16,943 nt of DNA from CAYHZL01 sp964361075 (GTDB lineage: Bacteria > Bacteroidota > Ignavibacteria > UBA10030 > UBA8401), in assembly GCA_964361075.1 (NCBI GenBank), contig CAYHZL010000066.1, forward strand, positions 1 to 16,943, read 5' to 3'. A model generated the notes under the pieces. The model worked only from the letters and a program-made list of their open reading frames with translations. It made no database searches and was not told where the DNA came from. Both the position numbers and the translations under genes were made by a program. Each line of letters opens with the position of its first letter. The first letter of the stretch is position 1. Positions 6,871-14,084 of the stretch are shown in pieces.

Positions 6871-9339
6871 ATGAAAATATTTCTGAAGTTTCAAATCCTT
6901 TTTTTGTGTGGAGCCATTTCTTTTTCTTTTGCTCAACAGTCAAAAACAATGAATGCTGTAGAACTACAGCAAGCTATCAAAAAGATTTCTGTGCTCGGTT
7001 CAGTGTTGTACGTTGCGGCACATCCTGATGATGAGAACACTGCACTGTTGGCATATCTTGCTCAAGGCAAACTTTACCGCACTGCATATCTTTCTGTTAC
7101 GCGCGGCGAAGGGGGACAAAATCTCATTGGTTCAGAACAAGGCGCGGAACTTGGAATTATTCGTACACAGGAATTACTTGCGGCGCGGCGTATTGATGGC
7201 GCAGAACAATTTTTCACTCGCGCAATTGATTTTGGTTATTCGAAATCTTCCGAAGAAGCCATTCGTCTTTGGAATAAAGATAGTGTGGTAAAAGATATGG
7301 TGTGGGTGATTCGAAATTTTCGTCCTGATATTATCATCACACGATTTTCTCCAACGCTCGGCGGGCATGGTCAACATCTTGCGTCAGCAATTCTTGCGGA
7401 AGAAGCGTTTCGCGCAGCCGGTGATTCGACAAAATATTCTGATCAACTGCGATATGTGCAGCCGTGGAAACCAAAACGATTGCTCTTTAATCATTTTCGA
7501 TTCGGCAATGAAAATTCCAATAAAGAAAATGCGCCAAGCATTAAAATAGATGTCGGTGAATACAACCCATTGCTCGGAAAATCGTTTACAGAAATTGCCG
7601 GCATTAGCCGAACGATGCACAAAAGCCAAGCGATGGGTTCACCGCAAAACAGAGGAAGTAATGTGAATGAATTTGTTGTTACTTCGGGCGAGCCGGCGAA
7701 GAATGATCTCTTCGAAGGAATCGATCTCGGTTGGCAGCGTATTGGAAGCGGAAAAAAAATTGAAAAGATGATCGCTTCAATTCATAAGAATTTTGATTTA
7801 GAAAAACCTGAAAAAAATATTCCTGCGCTGGTTCAGTTGTATCATGAATTGAATTCAATTAAAAACGAATCGTGGGTTGAAATCAAAAAGAAGGAAGTGC
7901 AAAATATTATTCAATCGTGCGCCGGATTGTTTATTGATGTAACAGCTCCTGAGTATTCAATTTCGCAGACTGTTGAAGCCAACGTTACTGTGTCGTTATT
8001 GAATCGCTCAAACTCAAAAATTGAAGTAACAAAAATAGCCATTCCACAAAGCAACAAAGACACAATATTGAATTTGGTCTTACAGAACAATCAGCCGCAA
8101 AGCCTTATTTTGCGGGCTATTATTGCATATCCGGAAAGAAATCAAAATTGGATTGTCGAAAATCAGCAAAGATATTTATACAATATAGATGACCAATTTC
8201 ATGTTGGTCTGTCGCAAAGTTCGCCGCCGATCACCGCACGAATTATTCTTCGCATTGAAAAAGAAAGTTTTATTATTGATGCACCGGTTCGCTATAAATG
8301 GATTGATCCGATTGATGGTGAGTTGTACAGAAATGTTTATGGTGAAAATAATATCTCGCTTTCGTTGCAGGATAAAAATATTTTGTTCACGAATGATTCG
8401 ACGAACAAATCCATTCGTGTAACAGTAAAATCCAACGCATCAAATTGTGCCGGCATAGTTTCATTAAAACTTCAAAACAGCCGGGGAGAAAATCAAGCGC
8501 AGAGTTTTTCATTATCAAAAAGGAATGATGACACAGTTCTGACATTTATTGTGAAACCACCGAAGCAAACAACGACCGACAAATACATGGTAACGGCAAC
8601 AACTTCCGAAAAAGAATTTTATGGTAGCAATAAAATAATTCAGCACTCGCATATTCCTCCGCAAGTTATACACATTCCATCAGAGGGAAAATTGGTGCGA
8701 ATTGATTTGCAGAAAAAAGGAAAGTCAATTGGTTATATAGCCGGTGCCGGTGATGAAATACCAACAACATTGGAGCAAATGGGATACTCAGTACAATTAA
8801 TTTCCGACGATGAGTTGCAGAGTTCAACTCTTTTGACGTACGATGCAATTGTTGCCGGTGTGCGGGCATACAACACACGTACGCAATTGCGAGCAATGCA
8901 AAATACATTGATGAAGTATGTTGAACAGGGCGGAACGTATATCGTGCAATACCAAACTCCGCAAAAAGGTGAAACAGAAAATATTGGTCCGTATCCGTTC
9001 AGCATTTCGCGCGACCGTGTAACAGATGAAACTGCTACATTGAATTTTGTACATCCGAACCATGTATTGTTAGCAACACCGAATAAAATTTCTGCAAACG
9101 ATTTCGATGGATGGATTCAAGAGCGTGGACTTTCATTTGCGGACAAGTGGGATGCACGATATGAAACTGTGCTTTCATGTTCTGATCCGAATGAAAAAGC
9201 ATTGGAAGGTGGTTTACTTGTTGCTCATTTCGGAAAAGGATATTTTATTTATACCGGCTACGCATTTTTCCGTCAGTTGCCGGCTGGTGTTGGCGGTGCG
9301 TTTCGTTTATTTGCGAATCTTCTTTCAATTGGAAAGTAG
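6871..9339 (+). CDS. Secreted PIG-L (LmbE-like) deacetylase with C-terminal amidotransferase-like domain
   Basis: Starting at the ATG at 6871, the 822-residue protein begins with a clean signal peptide (MKIFLKFQILFLCGAISFSFAQ). An upstream in-frame ATG (6838) lies in inserted repeat DNA and would bury the signal peptide, so it is rejected. The catalytic domain (about 35-270) has the zinc-binding AAHPDDE motif (51-55 for HPDDE) and a second GGHGQH motif (H166, H169), typical of zinc-dependent N-acetylglucosamine deacetylases. An Ig-like or NEW3-like beta region follows (about 357-430). The last 210 residues (about 610-820; GYIAGAGDEIPTTLEQMGY, YDAIVAGVRAYN, VAHFGKGYFIYTGYAFFRQ) resemble a class I glutamine amidotransferase/ThuA-like fold, with no obvious catalytic cysteine. 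The substrate is probably an extracytoplasmic amino-sugar conjugate, but this is inference. Confidence 0.85.
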   Translation: MKIFLKFQILFLCGAISFSFAQQSKTMNAVELQQAIKKISVLGSVLYVAAHPDDENTALLAYLAQGKLYRTAYLSVTRGEGGQNLIGSEQGAELGIIRTQELLAARRIDGAEQFFTRAIDFGYSKSSEEAIRLWNKDSVVKDMVWVIRNFRPDIIITRFSPTLGGHGQHLASAILAEEAFRAAGDSTKYSDQLRYVQPWKPKRLLFNHFRFGNENSNKENAPSIKIDVGEYNPLLGKSFTEIAGISRTMHKSQAMGSPQNRGSNVNEFVVTSGEPAKNDLFEGIDLGWQRIGSGKKIEKMIASIHKNFDLEKPEKNIPALVQLYHELNSIKNESWVEIKKKEVQNIIQSCAGLFIDVTAPEYSISQTVEANVTVSLLNRSNSKIEVTKIAIPQSNKDTILNLVLQNNQPQSLILRAIIAYPERNQNWIVENQQRYLYNIDDQFHVGLSQSSPPITARIILRIEKESFIIDAPVRYKWIDPIDGELYRNVYGENNISLSLQDKNILFTNDSTNKSIRVTVKSNASNCAGIVSLKLQNSRGENQAQSFSLSKRNDDTVLTFIVKPPKQTTTDKYMVTATTSEKEFYGSNKIIQHSHIPPQVIHIPSEGKLVRIDLQKKGKSIGYIAGAGDEIPTTLEQMGYSVQLISDDELQSSTLLTYDAIVAGVRAYNTRTQLRAMQNTLMKYVEQGGTYIVQYQTPQKGETENIGPYPFSISRDRVTDETATLNFVHPNHVLLATPNKISANDFDGWIQERGLSFADKWDARYETVLSCSDPNEKALEGGLLVAHFGKGYFIYTGYAFFRQLPAGVGGAFRLFANLLSIGK

Positions 9340-9347
9340 CGAACTGC

Positions 9348-9420
9348 AAACAGTTATCAGTTATCAGCGATAAAAAATGGATGCGGATAACTGTTTATTG
9401 TTTTTGTTCTTTATTTTTTT
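9348..9420. terminator. Rho-independent-type terminator between convergent genes
   Basis: AAACAGTTATC (9348-9358) is perfectly complementary to GATAACTGTTT (9386-9396). A T-rich run follows, reading ATTGTTTTTGTTCTTTATTT. The left arm is partly tandem (CAGTTATCAGTTATCAG), giving alternative registers. It lies directly after the PIG-L stop and before the end of the opposing DUF2911 gene. Confidence 0.65.
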
Positions 9421-9426
9421 TTCTTT

Positions 9427-10260
9427 TTATTTCTTTTTCCAACCTTCAATCATTTTTTCTAAATCAGTTACATTTCGTTTGGGTGCATTCTTTTTTGCAA
9501 ATGCAAGCGCATATTCTCCTGCTTTCACTGCATCATCTTTTTTTCCGCCTTGTGCCAGAAGTTCAGCTTTTGTTTTTAAGTTGTCATAGTTTTCATCTAT
9601 AGCGATTGATTTTTCAACTGCTGTCATTGCTTTTTCCCACTGCACTTTTTGTTCGAAATATGTTCGTGCCGTTCCATGCAATTGAAGCGATGCATTCTTC
9701 GTCCATTCTGTATTGTCCGCAGCAAGCTTTGCATCAGTATCAACATTGATAGTAAATGAAAGTGAAATTTTTTCCCAACGCAGTGAAAGTTTGGCAGAGT
9801 ACATTGTTAATTCAGAAAAGCTGTATGAAAGCCATTCTTCCATCGGAACTATTTCAGGTGCTGCACTCAATGTTAAAACATTTTTTGTTGAATCATAATT
9901 ATACGCTCCCCATTGTTTCGCGGCAGAATTTAAAATGACAGTCCATTTTTTTTCCGATGGCAAAACAAAGAGTGCATACGATCCGGCTTTCACTTGCTGT
10001 CCGTTAATTGCAATGTCGTCCGAAAATGAAATCATTGTCGCTTCGTTTGCACCAGCACGCCAGACTTGATTGTAGGGAACGAGCTTTCCCCAAATTTCTC
10101 TTCCCTTTACGCCGGGACGATTGTATGCAACTGTAACATCTGTCAATCCGATGCGTTGTGTAGCTGTTGCATACGGACTAATCATCGGACGTTTCGGTTG
10201 CGCAAATGTAGAAAGTGATGCGATGACAAAAAAGAAAACAAGCGAAAATATTTTTTTCAT
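9427..10260 (-). CDS. Secreted DUF2911 domain-containing protein
   Basis: Protein of 277 residues with a signal peptide (MKKIFSLVFFFVIASLSTFAQ) whose cleavage would release a periplasmic or outer-surface protein. Residues about 25-170 match DUF2911, a Bacteroidota-type beta-rich family of unknown function, recognised by PMISPYATATQRIGLTDVTVAYNRPGVKGREIWG, AGANEATMISFSDDI and YALFVLPSEKKWTVILN (quoted as separate known family stretches). The C-terminal 80 residues are helical and tetratricopeptide-like (ENYDNLKTKAELLAQGGKKD), a common tail in this family. The ATG at 10260 is supported by AAGGAG a few bases upstream on the coding strand. A MITE begins only 39 bp upstream, so the promoter lies in or beyond that element. 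No function can be assigned beyond the family name. Confidence 0.85.
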   Translation of the reverse strand: MKKIFSLVFFFVIASLSTFAQPKRPMISPYATATQRIGLTDVTVAYNRPGVKGREIWGKLVPYNQVWRAGANEATMISFSDDIAINGQQVKAGSYALFVLPSEKKWTVILNSAAKQWGAYNYDSTKNVLTLSAAPEIVPMEEWLSYSFSELTMYSAKLSLRWEKISLSFTINVDTDAKLAADNTEWTKNASLQLHGTARTYFEQKVQWEKAMTAVEKSIAIDENYDNLKTKAELLAQGGKKDDAVKAGEYALAFAKKNAPKRNVTDLEKMIEGWKKK

Positions 10261-10298
10261 AACGACTCCTTCGTTTAGTAGGATAGATTTTTTTTCGA

Positions 10299-10587
10299 TA
10301 ATTAGTTCTCACTGAAATACTCTTTGTGCGTCATTGCGAGACGTTTTTTGTCGAAGCAATCTTTAAATTTTCTAGAAAAGATTGCTTCGCTCGTCCCGAA
10401 GGGACCCCTTTGGGCAATGCTGTCAACTTAAGGGAACACTTCGACTCCGTTCCGACAGTCATGCTGAGCGAATCCTGTTTTTTAGGATGAGTCGAAGCAC
10501 TGTCGGAAAGTCGCTCAGTGTGACTATTTGCTAAGTTGACAGCATTGCCCCCTTTGGGACAATGACTTTTTCAGTGAGAACTAATTA
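10299..10587. mobile_element. MITE-like element, copy A (interrupted by a nested element)
   Basis: Perfect 18-bp terminal inverted repeats: TAATTAGTTCTCACTGAA (10299-10316) and its reverse complement (10570-10587). The outer TA on both sides may be a duplicated TA target, as for Tc1/mariner/IS630-type elements. There is no transposase gene. The left 65 bases are identical to copy B at 12911 except at two positions. The interior contains GTCATTGCGAG and GAAGCAATCT, motifs typical of abundant dispersed repeats. A second element is inserted at 10415. Copy A fills most of the interval between the divergent DUF2911 and sppA genes. Confidence 0.8.
10405..10558. mobile_element. Nested 134-bp element with 10-bp target duplication
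   Basis: CCCCTTTGGG occurs at 10405-10414 and 10549-10558 and flanks a 134-bp insert (10415-10548). The insert ends in 16-bp perfect inverted repeats, CAATGCTGTCAACTTA (10415-10430) and its complement (10532-10547). Removing the insert and one direct repeat restores a continuous copy of the host element. Inside, three complementary pairs are interleaved instead of nested: 10439-10447 with 10489-10497, 10450-10459 with 10499-10508, and 10458-10471 with 10511-10524, around a small ATCCT/AGGAT hairpin. No coding capacity. A 10-bp duplication recalls IS4-type transposases, but the mobilising family is not identified. Confidence 0.75.
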
Positions 10588-10660
10588 GTTTCTAAAATTA
10601 ATTGAGAAAAGTGTAACCTATTTGAAAAATAAATGCAAGAGATATTTATCTTTAGTATGG

Positions 10661-10689
10661 TTGACATTGCAGCACAATTTGAGTACAAT
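10661..10689 (+). promoter_or_regulatory. Sigma70-like promoter for the sppA cluster
   Basis: TTGACA at 10661-10666, a 17-bp spacer, and TACAAT at 10684-10689. The -35 is a perfect consensus match and the -10 matches at five of six positions. Transcription would start near 10696, about 36 bases before the sppA ATG at 10732. That also argues against the longer reading starting at 10633, which begins upstream of this promoter. It lies just outside MITE copy A. Confidence 0.75.
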
Positions 10690-10731
10690 TGTAATGAATT
10701 CAACAGGTTACAAAGATTATGGCGCACCTCT

Positions 10732-11637
10732 ATGAGTAAATCAACAAAGTGGATTGTCGGAATTATAGTTATTGTATTTGGTTTTTTTGCCATTGTGTTC
10801 ACTGTGTTCCTCTTTGTTCTTTTTAATGAAGATGAATCAGAAGAAATTGGTTCGGGTAGCAACGGTACTATTGCTCTCATCGAATTAAAAGAACAAATCA
10901 CAACATCCGAAAATATTGTTCGCCTCTTTAAAAAGTATAGGAACGATGCTTCAGTAAAAGGAATTGTTTTTCGAATCGAATCTCCCGGCGGTGGTGTTTC
11001 TGCAAGCCAAGAAATTTATGAAGAAGTAAAGAAGACGCGCGACAGTGGTAAGCCTGTTGTTGTTTCGATGGGTTCGGTTGCCGCAAGCGGCGGTTACTAT
11101 GTTGCGTGTGGCGGAAGTAAAATCATTGCAAACCCCGGTACTATTACCGGAAGCATCGGCGTGATTTCACAATTTATTCATGTGAATGATTTGATGAATA
11201 AAATTGGTGTCCGTGAAACAACAATTAAGAGTGGAAAGTTTAAAGATACCGGTTCGCCGTTTCGTGTTCCCAATGATGAAGATAAAAAATATTTTCAGAG
11301 TATGATTGATGATGTGTACGATCAGTTTGTTACGGTGGTTGCGACAGAACGGAAACTCTCTAAAGAAAAAGTAAAACTGCTTGCCGATGGACGTGTGTTT
11401 ACGGGAAGAAAAGCATACGAAGAAAAATTGGTTGATACACTCGGCACATACGAAGATGCAATTGTGTTTGCGGCGAAGCTTGCAAGAATTTCCGGCACAC
11501 CGAAAACGATTCGCGAAAAAAAGAAAGAGCGACTGACCGATATGCTGTTTGGAGAAATGAAAAATGGCGTTAAAGAATTTAAAAATGAGATTCTCAATCA
11601 ACCCATTCTACAATATTCACTCATTCAACCATACTAA
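10732..11637 (+). CDS. sppA: Signal peptide peptidase SppA, short form
   Basis: Membrane-anchored serine protease of the S49 family that degrades cleaved signal peptides and other membrane fragments. From the ATG at 10732 it has 301 residues, the size of the Bacillus-type single-domain SppA and about half the E. coli form. One membrane segment lies at about 7-31, followed by the protease domain. The Ser-Lys dyad is visible: S119 in GSVAASGGYYVA and K171 in KSGKFKDTGSPFR. Their 52-residue spacing equals that of S147/K199 in B. subtilis SppA. IESPGGGVSASQEIYEEV is the typical oxyanion region. An upstream in-frame ATG (10633) would place a poorly conserved 33-residue tail ahead of the membrane anchor and is rejected. 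First gene of a tight cluster. Confidence 0.92.
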   Translation: MSKSTKWIVGIIVIVFGFFAIVFTVFLFVLFNEDESEEIGSGSNGTIALIELKEQITTSENIVRLFKKYRNDASVKGIVFRIESPGGGVSASQEIYEEVKKTRDSGKPVVVSMGSVAASGGYYVACGGSKIIANPGTITGSIGVISQFIHVNDLMNKIGVRETTIKSGKFKDTGSPFRVPNDEDKKYFQSMIDDVYDQFVTVVATERKLSKEKVKLLADGRVFTGRKAYEEKLVDTLGTYEDAIVFAAKLARISGTPKTIREKKKERLTDMLFGEMKNGVKEFKNEILNQPILQYSLIQPY

Positions 11638-11652
11638 CTGAGGAGAACTACG

Positions 11653-11949
11653 GTGACAAAAGCAGATATCGTCGATATTATCGCATCCGGTACAGGATTA
11701 ACAAAAGTTGAAACCGAAGCTGTTGTTGATGGCTTTATTCAAACAGTGATTGAATCGCTCCGCACCGGAAAAAATATTGAGATTCGCGGATTCGGCAGTT
11801 TTAAAGTGAAAAAACGAAAAGGACGAATGGCGCGGAATCCTCGTACGGGCGCACAAGTTCCGGTTGCCGACCACTACGTTCCAATCTTTAAAGTGTCGAA
11901 AGAGTTGAAGGGTGTTGTGAATGAAAATTTAATGAAAACATTAGGATAA
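11653..11949 (+). CDS. HU/IHF-family nucleoid DNA-binding protein
   Basis: Histone-like protein of 98 residues that binds and bends DNA as a dimer. The family signature is clear: TKADIVDIIASGTGLTKVE at the N terminus, EIRGFGSFKVKKRKGR, and the DNA-intercalating arm RNPRTGAQVPV (Pro in RNP). The length is ordinary for HU, with a short C-terminal extension. The GTG start at 11653 is supported by GAGGAG about ten bases upstream. It begins 15 bases after the sppA stop and ends 4 bases before the next gene, so it is almost certainly co-transcribed with them. Which of HU or IHF-like it is cannot be decided from sequence alone. Confidence 0.93.
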   Translation: MTKADIVDIIASGTGLTKVETEAVVDGFIQTVIESLRTGKNIEIRGFGSFKVKKRKGRMARNPRTGAQVPVADHYVPIFKVSKELKGVVNENLMKTLG

Positions 11950-11953
11950 CTTT

Positions 11954-12805
11954 GTGGAAGTACAGCGCTGTACGAAGTGTAAAAAAGAATTAAGTGAAAA
12001 AGATAAATTTTGTCCGCACTGCGGAACAAAAGTATCTGTTGCGCACGACGCAACAACTTCGTCAGCAACAAAAAATATTTGCAGCTCGTGTGGAATACCA
12101 AATACATCAGATGCAAAATTTTGCAGCGGCTGCGGCAGCTCTTTATTAAATGTACCTGCACATGAAGTTCGTTCACCACGCGTTGTAGAAAGCGCCAAGC
12201 AACAGCAAAAAAAATCAACACCAAAACAGAAAACGAAAAAGGATTCATATCAGCCAATTGTCATTGCTGTTTTTCTAATCCTCATAGTATCTGTAGTTGT
12301 ATTTGAATTTCGCAATGCACCTGAAAGCAGCACTGCACCGGCAGCACAAGTGCCTGCAACAATGCTGCAAAACAACGGCGAGTCGTTGGCACGTATCAAT
12401 GAATTAGAAAAAGCTATCGAAGCAAATCCGAGCAATGCTGAAGCTTTATTAGAACTTGCGAACAGGTTGCAGGATGCAAAATTTTTACCGCGTGCGGTGG
12501 AAGCATATAAAAAATATCTTTCGTTGAAACCAAAAGATGCCGATGCGCGTGTTGATATGGCAATTTGTTTTTACGAATCAGGCGATGTGCGGACAGCAAC
12601 GAAAGAAATTGAAACAGTGCTCGCGCAACAACCGAAACATCAAATGGCGATGTTTAATCTTGGAATAATGTATCTCAGTCAGCAAGACGTTGAAAAATCA
12701 AATCAATGGCTGCAACAATGTATTGCAATCGATTCCCAGAGCGAGGCGGGGAAGAGAGCACAACAACTTCTATCACAACATTCACAAACAAAAAAAACAG
12801 AGTAA
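11954..12805 (+). CDS. Double zinc-ribbon, single-pass membrane protein with TPR repeats
   Basis: Protein of 283 residues in three parts. Two tandem zinc ribbons lie at the N terminus, each with CxxC pairs: C6/C9/C20/C23 and C43/C46/C57/C60. A basic Gln/Lys-rich linker leads to one membrane helix (about 101-117). The remainder has at least three tetratricopeptide repeats (for example ANPSNAEALLELANRLQDA, KPKDADARVDMAICFYESG and QPKHQMAMFNLGIMYLSQQ). The zinc ribbons should face the cytoplasm and the TPRs the outside, a layout common for scaffold proteins in this phylum. The start is a GTG four bases after the HU stop, without a strong ribosome binding site, suggesting coupling. Specific partner unknown. 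Confidence 0.85.
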   Translation: MEVQRCTKCKKELSEKDKFCPHCGTKVSVAHDATTSSATKNICSSCGIPNTSDAKFCSGCGSSLLNVPAHEVRSPRVVESAKQQQKKSTPKQKTKKDSYQPIVIAVFLILIVSVVVFEFRNAPESSTAPAAQVPATMLQNNGESLARINELEKAIEANPSNAEALLELANRLQDAKFLPRAVEAYKKYLSLKPKDADARVDMAICFYESGDVRTATKEIETVLAQQPKHQMAMFNLGIMYLSQQDVEKSNQWLQQCIAIDSQSEAGKRAQQLLSQHSQTKKTE

Positions 12806-12817
12806 AGGAGGTTATCT

Positions 12818-12913
12818 ATGCCGAGTGGAAAAAAACGCAAACGTCATAAAATGGCAACACATAAACGCAAAAAACGATTACGCAAGCAACGACATAAGAA
12901 GAAAGGTCGTTAA
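12818..12913 (+). CDS. 31-residue AURKAIP1/COX24-like (bS22/mS38-type) small ribosomal protein
   Basis: A tiny gene of 31 codons preceded by AAAGGAGG at ideal spacing and 12 bases after the TPR gene. The product is almost entirely Lys, Arg and His: MPSGKKRKRHKMATHKRKK, then RLRKQRHKKKGR. The pattern matches the AURKAIP1/COX24 C-terminal domain, known from mitochondrial small-subunit protein mS38 and from actinobacterial bS22 in ribosome structures. It likely sits on the small ribosomal subunit, contacting rRNA, but this is inference from the family and composition. Its stop codon TAA (12911-12913) is the first three bases of a MITE terminal repeat, so the insertion fixes the C terminus. Easily missed because of its size. 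Confidence 0.82.
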   Translation: MPSGKKRKRHKMATHKRKKRLRKQRHKKKGR

Positions 12914-13072
12914 TTAGTTCTCACTGAAATACTCTTTGTGCGTCATTGCGAGGCGTTTTTTGCCGAAGCAATCTTAAAAATTTGAAGAAAAGATTGTGCC
13001 GAAGGCATTCCTTTGGAACTTCGCTCATAAAAAACACTCGCTCGCAATGACTTTTTCAGCGAGAACTAATTA
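12911..13072. mobile_element. MITE-like element, copy B
   Basis: A 162-bp element with terminal repeats TAATTAGTTCTCACTGAA (12911-12928) and TTCAGCGAGAACTAATTA (13055-13072), one mismatch between arms. The left 65 bases match copy A except at two positions: G12953 for A10341 and C12963 for T10351. These two positions pair with each other in a small hairpin, so the change is compensatory. Internal inverted repeats include GTCATTGCGAG near the left and CTCGCAATGAC near the right. No coding capacity. It directly abuts the bS22-like gene and could serve as its transcription terminator. Confidence 0.8.
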
Positions 13073-13205
13073 AAATAATGAAAAGATTTTCCACAGTTGT
13101 CGGCGTGGAGAGTCTTTCCGATTTTATGCTGCTTGATTTTTGAGGAATTTCTTTTCACCTTTTTTAAGGGTACACACATTATACACGATTAATTTTGGAG
13201 GTTCT

Positions 13206-13574
13206 ATGTCTGAGAATGATAACGATGGAATGAGTAAAGGATTGCTTATCGGCTTGCTTGCCGGTGGAGTAATTGGAGCGGTTGTTGCGTTGCTCTATGC
13301 GCCGAAACCTGGTAAAGAATTGCGCGCTGATATTAAGAACAAAGCGGGTGAATTAGCAGAAGAAGCGGAAGAATATGTTTCAGTTGCAAAGACAAAAGCT
13401 GTTGATATCATCAATGATGGAAAACGCCGTTCGGAAAATTTAATTGCCGAAGCAAAAAAGCGGGCTGAATCGTTACTCGGCGATGCCGAAAAAATTCTTG
13501 TTGATGCAAAAGAACGCACGGTTGGCGAAAATAAATCTGCCAAAAGTTCTTCTGCCGAAAAAAAGAACTCGTAA
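13206..13574 (+). CDS. YtxH domain-containing protein
   Basis: Protein of 122 residues of the YtxH/gas-vesicle-like family. A short acidic N terminus precedes a Gly-rich hydrophobic helix (GLLIGLLAGGVIGAVVALLYAPKPG) and then a long Ala/Glu/Lys amphipathic helix running to about residue 105. The helix ends in a Ser/Lys-rich tail. YtxH proteins are widespread, often linked to general stress or envelope functions, without a known biochemical activity. The ATG at 13206 has TGGAGG directly upstream; an in-frame reading extending back to 13140 lacks this and is rejected. It begins 133 bases after MITE copy B. The interval holds a TATACA-like -10 near 13180 with no convincing -35. The next gene begins 32 bases downstream. 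Confidence 0.88.
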   Translation: MSENDNDGMSKGLLIGLLAGGVIGAVVALLYAPKPGKELRADIKNKAGELAEEAEEYVSVAKTKAVDIINDGKRRSENLIAEAKKRAESLLGDAEKILVDAKERTVGENKSAKSSSAEKKNS

Positions 13575-13606
13575 TTTTTTAGATCATTTAGCACGAGGAG
13601 AAGTCT

Positions 13607-13996
13607 GTGGAATCATTATTGAGAATTGCTGAAATCATCTTACTGGTTTCTTTGTCCATTCTTGCTGTGTATTTGGTTGTCGTACTGGTGAAGGTCAAAG
13701 AAATTTTGGGAACAATGGAAACAAATGTGAAAGAAGTGAGCGCGCGTACAATTCCTGTGCTGGAAAATATGGAAGCGATTACGTCGAAACTTCGTTCTAT
13801 CACAGAAAATATAGACGATCAACTTTCAATTGTCCGCAATTCAGTGCAATCGCTAAAAGAAATAACTGAAAACATCGTTTCTTTTGAACGCCGCGTGCAA
13901 AATACAATTGAAGGACCAGTGTTAGAAGTTGCCGGTACTCTTGGTTCAATCATTCGAAGTCTTGCAGTATTCATCGGACGATTTCGCAGGTCTTGA
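13607..13996 (+). CDS. DUF948-like single-pass membrane protein
   Basis: Protein of 129 residues with one N-terminal membrane helix (about 7-27, IAEIILLVSLSILAVYLVVVL) and a long heptad-like helical region (about 30-105; ILGTMETNVKEVSAR, LRSITENIDDQLSIV, SVQSLKEITENI). This matches DUF948 proteins, which are often found beside YtxH in Gram-positive and FCB genomes. The GTG start is supported by GAGGAG about eight bases upstream. The C terminus is basic (GRFRRS). It is probably co-transcribed with the YtxH gene, and the two products may act together at the membrane. Function unknown. The stop codon overlaps the putative promoter of the EF-G gene. Confidence 0.8.
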   Translation: MESLLRIAEIILLVSLSILAVYLVVVLVKVKEILGTMETNVKEVSARTIPVLENMEAITSKLRSITENIDDQLSIVRNSVQSLKEITENIVSFERRVQNTIEGPVLEVAGTLGSIIRSLAVFIGRFRRS

Positions 13997-14022
13997 ACTG
14001 CTTTAGTTTTTTCTTCTACAAT
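13993..14022 (+). promoter_or_regulatory. Putative promoter for the EF-G paralogue
   Basis: TTGAAC at 13993-13998, an 18-bp spacer, and TACAAT at 14017-14022, the same -10 as the sppA promoter. The -35 overlaps the last codons of the DUF948 gene. Transcription would begin near 14029, about 90 bases before the EF-G start. Plausible but based on pattern only. Confidence 0.5.
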
Positions 14023-14024
14023 CT

Positions 14025-14084
14025 GCAGCCATGCGGAATCGTCTGGCTGCGCTTCACGCCTTGTTCGTGTAGCTGAGCGTGAAG
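14025..14084 (+). promoter_or_regulatory. Two consecutive hairpins in the EF-G leader
   Basis: GCAGCCA (14025-14031) pairs with TGGCTGC (14044-14050), and CTTCACGC (14052-14059) pairs with GCGTGAAG (14077-14084). The two stems are adjacent, separated by one base. No T-run follows the second stem, so it does not look like an intrinsic terminator. It could be a structured 5' leader for the EF-G gene, or partly the end of the DUF948 transcript. I recognise no known riboswitch or ribosomal leader. Confidence 0.5.

Noticed and set aside
10633..10731. N-terminal extension of SppA
   Set aside because: It starts upstream of a strong promoter that lies inside it, and the family N terminus fits the ATG at 10732.
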